This document shows, piece after piece, positions 1 through 5,147 of a stretch of DNA of 64,000 nucleotides (the first letter of the stretch is position 1; every line of letters begins with the position of its first letter). Made by a program: the position numbers and the translations under genes. Location: the NCBI RefSeq assembly GCF_044336245.1, contig NZ_CP172346.1, forward strand, positions 3,658,001 through 3,722,000, written 5' to 3'. A model generated the notes under the pieces. It did not search any database, was not told the DNA's origin, and saw only the letters and a list, made by a program, of their open reading frames with translations. The DNA comes from Schlesneria sphaerica (GTDB taxonomy: Bacteria > Planctomycetota > Planctomycetia > Planctomycetales > Planctomycetaceae).

Positions 1-260
1 CATCAAGTGTTTTATAAAACTCATCTCCTCCCCTCGCACCCGAGAACCGACAATTTTTATACTCAAAGCAATGAACCGAAATCAGAAGCTCTGTCCAGGA
101 ACTCCGCCATGCAGCCTTTAACACAACGGGTTTGAACGAGAAATGAACTATGGATCGAACCCTGGGTTCTACGCCTGGGAACATAGCCGATGTTGTTCGG
201 CACAAAAGGATTTCGGTCTCTTCGTCCAAAACAGCAATTCACCCAAGAAAGTATGCTTGG
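1..260. other. Left edge, no gene supported
   Basis: Short open frames exist on both strands here but they overlap each other and none has a recognisable domain, signal peptide or convincing ribosome-binding site. The segment lies just beyond the stop codon (261-263) of the gene that was split by the insertion sequence to the right. I see no RNA gene or clear terminator in it. Confidence 0.4.
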
Positions 261-440
261 TTAAGGACTCGAATCGCAAAACACAATTTTTACAGGACTG
301 CGAGAATTCACGGCCAAAACGCAAAGGCGCAAGACGCGTTCGCTCACACCACATGCGAGCACCGTCTCGCTGCATATCCACTCAAGCAATTCAGCAGCTG
401 CTTCAGGCATGCGGCTAATTACGAGTTCGTCGTCGATCGA
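261..440 (-). pseudogene. 3' remnant of small gene split by the ISKra4-type element
   Basis: Removing the insertion sequence (441-1970) and one copy of the 9-bp target duplication joins the open frame that begins at 2360 to this stretch. The frame stays open from position 431 down to a TAA at 261-263. That adds about 56 residues, beginning after the SID tripeptide with DELVISR, to a 130-residue N-terminal part. The reconstructed product is about 186 residues. No domain is recognised in this C-terminal piece. The reconstruction is arithmetic on the visible sequence; that the rejoined gene was once expressed is inference. Confidence 0.6.
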
Positions 441-464
441 GGGCGGATTTCAAAATCGTAGGCA

Positions 465-1856
465 TCAGGCAGCGAGTTCGGGCGTGACGCAAGTTGTTTG
501 ATGGAAGAGTTCTTCTGCTCTCCCCGCTTTGATCCATGCTCGGATTCGGATGATCGTTTCCGCGTTCTCCCGTAGCCAGTAGACGGCATTGCTTTTGACA
601 CGCAGGTTGATGACGCGACGAACGGCGCTCTCGATGGCACCACTGCCGATCGGCAGCTGGTGATCGCGCGCATGAGAATAGTCCATGCGACGATTGGTCA
701 GTCCGTTCGTGATGAAATAGTTCAACCAGGTCTTCTGGTCTTTCGTCCTGTGTGAGCCCAGTAGCGATCGAATCTCATCGACCACTGCCCCGATCTCTCC
801 CCGCCAGAGGCGTTTCTTTTGAGTCGTCAGCCAGCGCGACTTGCGACTTCCCGTGAGCGACTTACTCTCGGCAATCTTGCCCAGGTATTCCATCGCGTGC
901 CAGAAGTCGATCAATTGCTGGACCTTTTCCTCAAGGAGTCCCAGCGACTTGATCAGCTTGGGGATCCGCCGCCAGATCCAAGTGGCGCCATCCGCCACGA
1001 AGAGGATGCGAGCGGCTTCCGTCAAGTCGAGCCCCCGCAGGTAGGCCAGCAGTAATGCGAACAGTTGGTCACACGAACCCATGGTGCCGTCAATGACGGG
1101 GGCGAAGTCGCTCGCCATCCGGCCCTCTTCATCCACGGCATAGATGATGAAGAGTCGTGGTTCACGCCATTTCGGTGAGAATCGCTTGCGCCCCTTCTTC
1201 GTTTTGCCTCGACGTCGCTCCCGCAAACGGACACGCCCCCCATCCATCGACACCACAATCCGTCGGCCCGACACTGTTCCCGTCGCGGTCATTGAACCGA
1301 GGTCGGTCATTCGCCGAAGTAATTGGCCCATTCCCGCAGTCACCGTTCGCAGTTGGTTGACGGAGATGCTGATCCCTTCTTCGGCGAGCATCGTCACCGC
1401 CTCATCATAGGATCCCAGCAGTGCCGCGGCTTTCGCCATCCGCGTGCGGATTTGTGGGGTGTAATGACCGGCAATCCCCAGCAGCATCAGCATCGGAAAC
1501 AAACCCCGACGACTGTTCCCACCCGATTGGCAACGGTGGTAATACGTCACCATGAGTGTTACGGCGACGTCACCTGGAAGATGAACTTTCTTCTGGCGTA
1601 TTCCCTGAGAATGGTAGGTCCTTGGAAGTGACTTGATAAACTGCCGTTCCTTCAATCGCAGCTCGCAAGAGTGAGTTGCCCGAATTAAGTGAAGACCCAG
1701 GCGGAGCGATGCCAACTTTCTGCCCAGGGCGGCGTACTGCTGCTCATACTTCGTCACGTCGGCAGCGGAGCGGAGATCGACAGTCATCCCCCAATCCCGC
1801 AGTTCTGCTTCGACGACACTCGCCTCCGCTTCCAGTCGTTGATATTCTGCGTTCAT
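465..1856 (-). CDS. ISKra4-family transposase
   Basis: The 463-residue protein is a DDE-type transposase that would cut and paste the surrounding 1.5-kb element. The first catalytic Asp is probably in VSMDGGRV, the second in FVADGATW, and the Glu in GSGAIESAVRRV, a C-terminal signature typical of ISKra4-like transposases. A coiled, charged N-terminal region (about residues 1-70) precedes the catalytic core. The length is normal for the family and there is no internal stop or frameshift, so it looks functional. The start codon at 1854-1856 has an AGGGAG about 10 bases upstream, but that sequence lies inside a hairpin (1857-1913) that could limit translation. Family assignment is from motif recall, not a database search. 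Confidence 0.9.
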   Translation of the reverse strand: MNAEYQRLEAEASVVEAELRDWGMTVDLRSAADVTKYEQQYAALGRKLASLRLGLHLIRATHSCELRLKERQFIKSLPRTYHSQGIRQKKVHLPGDVAVTLMVTYYHRCQSGGNSRRGLFPMLMLLGIAGHYTPQIRTRMAKAAALLGSYDEAVTMLAEEGISISVNQLRTVTAGMGQLLRRMTDLGSMTATGTVSGRRIVVSMDGGRVRLRERRRGKTKKGRKRFSPKWREPRLFIIYAVDEEGRMASDFAPVIDGTMGSCDQLFALLLAYLRGLDLTEAARILFVADGATWIWRRIPKLIKSLGLLEEKVQQLIDFWHAMEYLGKIAESKSLTGSRKSRWLTTQKKRLWRGEIGAVVDEIRSLLGSHRTKDQKTWLNYFITNGLTNRRMDYSHARDHQLPIGSGAIESAVRRVINLRVKSNAVYWLRENAETIIRIRAWIKAGRAEELFHQTTCVTPELAA

Positions 1857-1913
1857 CCGTGAATCGCTCCCTGAAAAAACGTTGTGGTAAACGCTCTTTA
1901 CAGCGATTCACGG
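1857..1913 (-). promoter_or_regulatory. Hairpin abutting the transposase start codon
   Basis: A perfect 12-bp inverted repeat, ccgtgaatcgct at 1857-1868 and agcgattcacgg at 1902-1913, sits directly upstream of the transposase ATG. In the mRNA one arm contains the bases between the AGGGAG and the start codon. The structure could hide the start from ribosomes, especially on read-through transcripts, as in other insertion sequences. That role is inference. Confidence 0.5.
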
Positions 1914-1970
1914 ACTTTCTCATACCCCAATTTCTTGTCGAACAATTCCCGACAATTTCAGAATCCGCCC

Positions 1971-2360
1971 GTCGATCGAATTAAGAAGAAGACAGGCCTC
2001 AGTCCAACGTTTCGATTCGCAGAGGACCAGTACCAACGAGACGCGAGTTTCGATTTCGGGGAAATGAACCATCGCGGCTCTGTACAAATAAACCGACTCA
2101 CTCAAATCTCCAACCTTTTGCGCGCACGTTGCTGCGAATTTCAGACAATTCCACAATGAACTGGTCAGTGGCAACTTCTCAACTTCGTCACATGCACTAA
2201 GCGAATCCTCAATTTGAGATGCCAGTTTCTGTGCTTCAGACTGAATCTCTTTAACATCACCTAAGCTGCTTCGCGGGTCATTATACCTGTCGAACAACTG
2301 ATCATATTTTCTCGAAAATGTCGCAAGAATGTCTTTCAATTCTTTGTCCTCAGAAAGCAT
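1971..2360 (-). pseudogene. 5' part of small gene truncated by the ISKra4-type element
   Basis: The frame begins at an ATG at 2358-2360 and now reads into the insertion sequence, ending at an acquired stop at 1920-1922 after about 17 IS-encoded residues. The visible part is alpha-helical and charged. Its second half resembles a tetratricopeptide-like pair of helices (SLWNCLKFAATCAQKVGDL, then SVYLYRAAMVHFPEIETR), a weak resemblance only. No signal peptide or membrane segment is visible. The rest of the gene lies at 261-431. The neighbours are other poorly conserved small genes in the same orientation. Function is unknown. Confidence 0.55.
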
Positions 2361-2459
2361 CAACTGCAGCCCCGTCGAAAGGGATCGGACTCACGAGGAC
2401 ACAGCCCCTCCAGTTGATGACATGCTGTTTCCCGCCCACCGTTCACGGTAACTCTGCGT

Positions 2460-2990
2460 TCATTCCGCAGGATTTTCTCCAGTTTCAGGACCCCTGGTCA
2501 TAACAGTGACTTTCCCACCAGAGCCCACGTACATCGCTTTTTGCTTTGTTATGAGTTCCCAATCGTCACCCGAAGACCTACGGTGCGCCAAGCGGTCACA
2601 AAACACCTCCAGAACTCGTTTATCGTCGAACACGATGCGTAGATCCCATGAGACGCCAGTCACGTGGACTTCTTGCACCTGGCAACCAACCAGCTTCCTT
2701 AACTGACGTTGCGCTCGATCCTCGAGATCTACAGAACTCGTCACCAAACGCTGATTCTGTCGCAACCTCCAGGTGCACCAGACCAGCAGATTCGTTTCGC
2801 CCTCATAGATTCGGTAATCTGTTGAATGAAATCTGTTGAGGAGCGGCTCGGCACGCCGAACTTTCTCCCCTAATGCCAATTGAAATGTAGAATCGACACT
2901 CCCAATACTTACATACCAGCATCGCTTGCCCAAAAGGGATACTGAAGGCAGGGTCAACATTGTTTCTTTTAATTGCTTCTGACGACTCAT
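2460..2990 (-). CDS. Hypothetical protein, 176 residues
   Basis: No family is recognised with confidence. The protein is predicted soluble and rich in beta-strands. In the C-terminal half a pattern of LVGCQVQEV, then WDLRIVFDD, then a final W resembles short beta-rich proteins described as DUF6188 or immunity-like, but the match is impressionistic. The start at 2988-2990 has AGAGG four bases upstream. It lies 99 bp upstream of the split gene in the same orientation and may share a transcript with it. The region to the right is a repeat cluster with no coding function. A role as an immunity or stress protein would be speculation. Confidence 0.6.
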   Translation of the reverse strand: MSRQKQLKETMLTLPSVSLLGKRCWYVSIGSVDSTFQLALGEKVRRAEPLLNRFHSTDYRIYEGETNLLVWCTWRLRQNQRLVTSSVDLEDRAQRQLRKLVGCQVQEVHVTGVSWDLRIVFDDKRVLEVFCDRLAHRRSSGDDWELITKQKAMYVGSGGKVTVMTRGPETGENPAE

Positions 2991-3189
2991 TCAACCTCTT
3001 CTTGTGATGACGGACGAGATCCCGACTTATGCTGCCAGAGGATACATAGAATCTCAATCCCAACAGTATTGGGACGCAGCATACGCTGTTGAGGGGCAGG
3101 CAGATGAGCCAGATACGATGGACCGGACAGGGGCCGCAATAACGGGTAGGGCAGCGGTGGCTGGAAATGATTCGGTTGCGGCTCGGTAT

Positions 3190-3290
3190 GCGTTCGAACG
3201 GTCGGCCCTTCAGGCCTTGTCGTCTTTACCCGGACCACATCCCAGCCCGATGGGCTGGGCTATGGGAATGGATGGCCCTTTGGGCCGGAT
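3190..3290 (+). repeat. Tripartite palindromic repeat, copy A
   Basis: About 100 bp containing three short palindromic modules in order: one around cccttcaggcc (3203-3217), one around agcccgatgggct (3244-3256), and one around ggccctttgggcc (3274-3286). The last two are joined by tatgggaatggat. Copy B is an inverted copy about 200 bp away and copy C is a partial direct copy. The structure resembles REP-like interspersed elements. Open frames running through it encode only repeat-derived low-complexity sequence. Confidence 0.7.
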
Positions 3291-3310
3291 GAGATGGGGT
3301 CAGCATTTGC

Positions 3311-3356
3311 ACTTGCATTTGTATTTGTGGTCGTGGTCGTGGTCGTGGTCGTGGTC
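3311..3356 (+). repeat. Hexanucleotide minisatellite
   Basis: Five perfect units of gtggtc occupy 3327-3356. They are preceded by degenerate six-base units (ttgcat, ttgtat). The array sits between the inverted copies A and B of the palindromic repeat. In one frame it encodes alternating Trp-Ser, in the other strand His-Asp, which accounts for the odd composition of the open frames here. It is probably prone to slippage. Confidence 0.8.
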
Positions 3357-3486
3357 ACGATGCGGGTTGCGGTCGTGGTTGCCGTGGGGTTTTGATCGAT
3401 GTTGGCATTTGCGAATGTCGGTTTGAATTGGCCAGCGTTCATTCGCGCGATGGACATCAATGGCCTCTGTGGCGTGTTCCGGTCTC

Positions 3487-3580
3487 TTCCGGCCCAAAGG
3501 GCCATCCGTTCCCATAGCCCGGCCCAACGGGCTGGGGTTCAGGGAAGCCACAATGGTTTCAGGCCTGAAGGGGCGGTCAT
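3487..3580 (-). repeat. Tripartite palindromic repeat, copy B (inverted)
   Basis: Read on the minus strand this matches copy A module by module: ccccttcaggcc, then agcccgttgggc, then tatgggaacggat and ggccctttgggcc. With copy A it forms a long interrupted inverted repeat around the minisatellite. The conserved linker between the second and third modules shows that the unit is larger than a simple palindrome. Confidence 0.7.
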
Positions 3581-3644
3581 TCATTTGAATCGAAACCGTC
3601 ATCGCCATGTGGGTTTGCCATGTCCAGATGGGATGACGATCATT

Positions 3645-3712
3645 TGTTGGATCACATCCCAGCCCGATGGGCTGGGCTAGGGAAACGGGTGGCCCGTTGG
3701 GCCGGAACAAAT
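3645..3712 (+). repeat. Tripartite palindromic repeat, copy C (partial)
   Basis: A third copy in the same orientation as A, keeping the shared cacatcccagcccgatgg start, the second module and a variant third module (ggcccgttgggcc). The first module is absent or diverged. The linker is gggaaacgggt. The short sequence atgacgatc occurs on both sides of this copy (3632-3640 and 3711-3719), which could be a target duplication or coincidence. Confidence 0.6.
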
Positions 3713-3762
3713 GACGATCGCGGTGGGGCTGGGGTCGCTGGCCTTGAGAAGACTAACGGAAA

Positions 3763-3829
3763 AACAGCGTACTTTGTTGCATAACTCTATTTCTAGTCCA
3801 TCCATTCCCGACAACTTCAAATTCCGCCT
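3763..3829 (-). mobile_element. Relic of an ISKra4-type right end
   Basis: Read on the minus strand, 3804-3828 matches the right terminus of the intact element at 1946-1969 at about 22 of 25 positions (shared core ttgtcgggaat). The alignment continues inward without gaps for another 35-40 bases at lower identity. No transposase or left end remains. The terminus abuts the end of the membrane-protein gene at 3817-4566 and provides its last codons and stop. I infer an old insertion that was later deleted. Confidence 0.55.
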
Positions 3830-4566
3830 TTTGTCTCATGTGGCCCTTCCTTTTCGCGGAAGGTTCTTACGACAGCCCGGACGATCTCAACCGATTCCGT
3901 CACATTATCGCTCCGCACCAAGCATTCGAAGATTTCCTCGTCCCTCGAGAGCATCGTTGCCACCACCCAGTGCCTTTGACCATCTTGGGAAGGAACACAA
4001 ACCAGTGCGCTCAACTCTGGAGTGTCATGGATTTCAACTCTTTCAATTTCCCCATATCTGCACAGCTTCGCCAACCAGTAAAGATAGCGATACTCGGCAA
4101 GCTGTTGACGATTAAACAAAAAGCTAAACCTGCTGGAAGAAAAACCGTACAAATGGGCCACCCGTTCGGCGTAGGTTTTGTCTTCACTCACCTGAAGCTT
4201 CCACTCCCAACTCGTGATGTCCTTGTGCCCGAGTCGAGAAATTATTAACTCTCCGGTACTCCACGACAGCCTATCGCCGACAAAGCCCGCCTTGGCAATT
4301 GACTCTTGATTTGTCGGACCTCCGACCTGAGAGGGAATTTCAAACTCAACCTGAGGGAATGTGACTGTGCTTAAAGCCGAAGTACTACTTGGCCGTAAAG
4401 CTACCGCTGGCACAGAATCAATTGGTGACCACATCCATACCGCGATGTGCTCAAGGCGTGACAATAAAATGATCGCAGATAAGAGAATAAGTAGTGCTGT
4501 AAAGATTAACGCGCCTATCATCCACTTAAAGTAGTCTGAGAAGCGTTCTGTAGTATAAATTTTCAT
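3817..4566 (-). CDS. Membrane-anchored hypothetical protein, C-terminus derived from an IS relic
   Basis: The 249-residue protein has one strong membrane segment near the N-terminus (about residues 14-36), followed by a soluble domain of about 200 residues that probably faces outward. No family is recognised. The final residues GGI and the stop codon lie in the ISKra4-like terminus at 3804-3829, so the original C-terminus was probably longer. The start ATG is at 4564-4566. It lies between two copies-bearing intergenic regions and beside another small membrane protein. It is an orphan-looking gene in an accessory stretch; whether it is expressed cannot be judged. Confidence 0.55.
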   Translation of the reverse strand: MKIYTTERFSDYFKWMIGALIFTALLILLSAIILLSRLEHIAVWMWSPIDSVPAVALRPSSTSALSTVTFPQVEFEIPSQVGGPTNQESIAKAGFVGDRLSWSTGELIISRLGHKDITSWEWKLQVSEDKTYAERVAHLYGFSSSRFSFLFNRQQLAEYRYLYWLAKLCRYGEIERVEIHDTPELSALVCVPSQDGQRHWVVATMLSRDEEIFECLVRSDNVTESVEIVRAVVRTFREKEGPHETKGGI

Positions 4567-4599
4567 CTCTCTGGTCTCGGCAATGAAAACTCAAATAGA

Positions 4600-4629
4600 G
4601 GCTTCCGGGCGTGGTGACGCCGCATTTTT
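4600..4629 (+). repeat. 30-bp interspersed repeat, copy 1
   Basis: The stretch from ggcttccgggcgtggtga to ccgcattttt is shared with 5102-5131, differing only at two adjacent central bases (cg here, ta there). It sits 33 bp upstream of the membrane-protein gene start. Flanking sequence is not shared beyond a short gttc similarity. Confidence 0.75.
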
Positions 4630-4698
4630 GCTTCGCGTTCCGAGGGGTGAACTCGGGGAACACAGATCGTGTTCATGACTGCGAACCAGCCTTCCGTT

Positions 4699-5013
4699 TT
4701 AACGTACATTCTCGGGTGGACTGCAATAGTTTCCGAGAAACATCAATGCAAAAACCAGATAGAAACAGCCTTGGACAATTATTTTCGTGCCCCAGTCACG
4801 GTATTTCGCCCGAAGGTCAGGGTCATTCTCTTCAGTCTTTGCCATCGCCTTTAACCCGAGTCTAATAACGTAACATCCATAAATTGCAAAGATTAGGGAC
4901 ATAGTCGCGTACAGAATCGGCCATCGTGTTACAAACAAGAGCCCGACCAGCAAGATTCCTGCGCCACGCAAGACCACATCCCAATTTCGCATCACACGCC
5001 TCTCGTATCGCAT
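4699..5013 (-). CDS. Small multi-pass membrane protein
   Basis: A protein of about 104 residues with three predicted hydrophobic segments: roughly residues 12-27, 32-49 and 77-95 from the ATG at 5011-5013. Two of them are close together and then separated from the third by a charged loop (KTEENDPDLRAK). No family is recognised. A GTG nine bases upstream is an alternative start. The gene lies between two copies of the 30-bp repeat and is oriented like its neighbours. The hydrophobic pattern and basic N-terminus support a real inner-membrane protein, but nothing indicates its role. Confidence 0.5.
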   Translation of the reverse strand: MRYERRVMRNWDVVLRGAGILLVGLLFVTRWPILYATMSLIFAIYGCYVIRLGLKAMAKTEENDPDLRAKYRDWGTKIIVQGCFYLVFALMFLGNYCSPPENVR

Positions 5014-5101
5014 TTCTCGCACGACATTTTGATCTCACCAGACGCGACCGAGTCTCTTCGACGGGTGCGCCGCGCGAAACTTCAATATCACGAGAAAACG
5101 C

Positions 5102-5131
5102 GGCTTCCGGGCGTGGTGATACCGCATTTTT
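5102..5131 (+). repeat. 30-bp interspersed repeat, copy 2
   Basis: Second copy of the element at 4600-4629, identical at 28 of 30 positions. It lies between the small membrane protein gene and the stop codon of the large lipoprotein gene. The two copies bracket the small gene, which is compatible with duplication or cassette-like movement. Confidence 0.75.
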
Positions 5132-5147
5132 CTATTACGTTCAGGAC

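Larger units (their letters stand above)
441..1970 (-). mobile_element. Complete ISKra4-type insertion sequence
   Basis: The element is 1530 bp long and has one transposase gene on the minus strand. Its ends are imperfect inverted repeats starting GGGCGGATT: the left end begins at 441, and the right end read on the minus strand begins at 1970, with about 17 of the first 22 positions matching. A perfect 9-bp direct repeat, gtcgatcga, flanks it at 432-440 and 1971-1979 and is taken as the target duplication. Because the transposase frame is full-length and the duplication is intact, insertion was probably recent. The element interrupts a small minus-strand gene (1971-2360 plus 261-431). Its right end resembles a relic at about 3763-3829. 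Confidence 0.85.

Noticed and set aside
3004..3710. Open frames of 136-140 codons on both strands
   Set aside because: They translate the palindromic repeats and the gtggtc minisatellite into low-complexity sequence (Trp-Ser or His-Asp runs). No real protein is supported.
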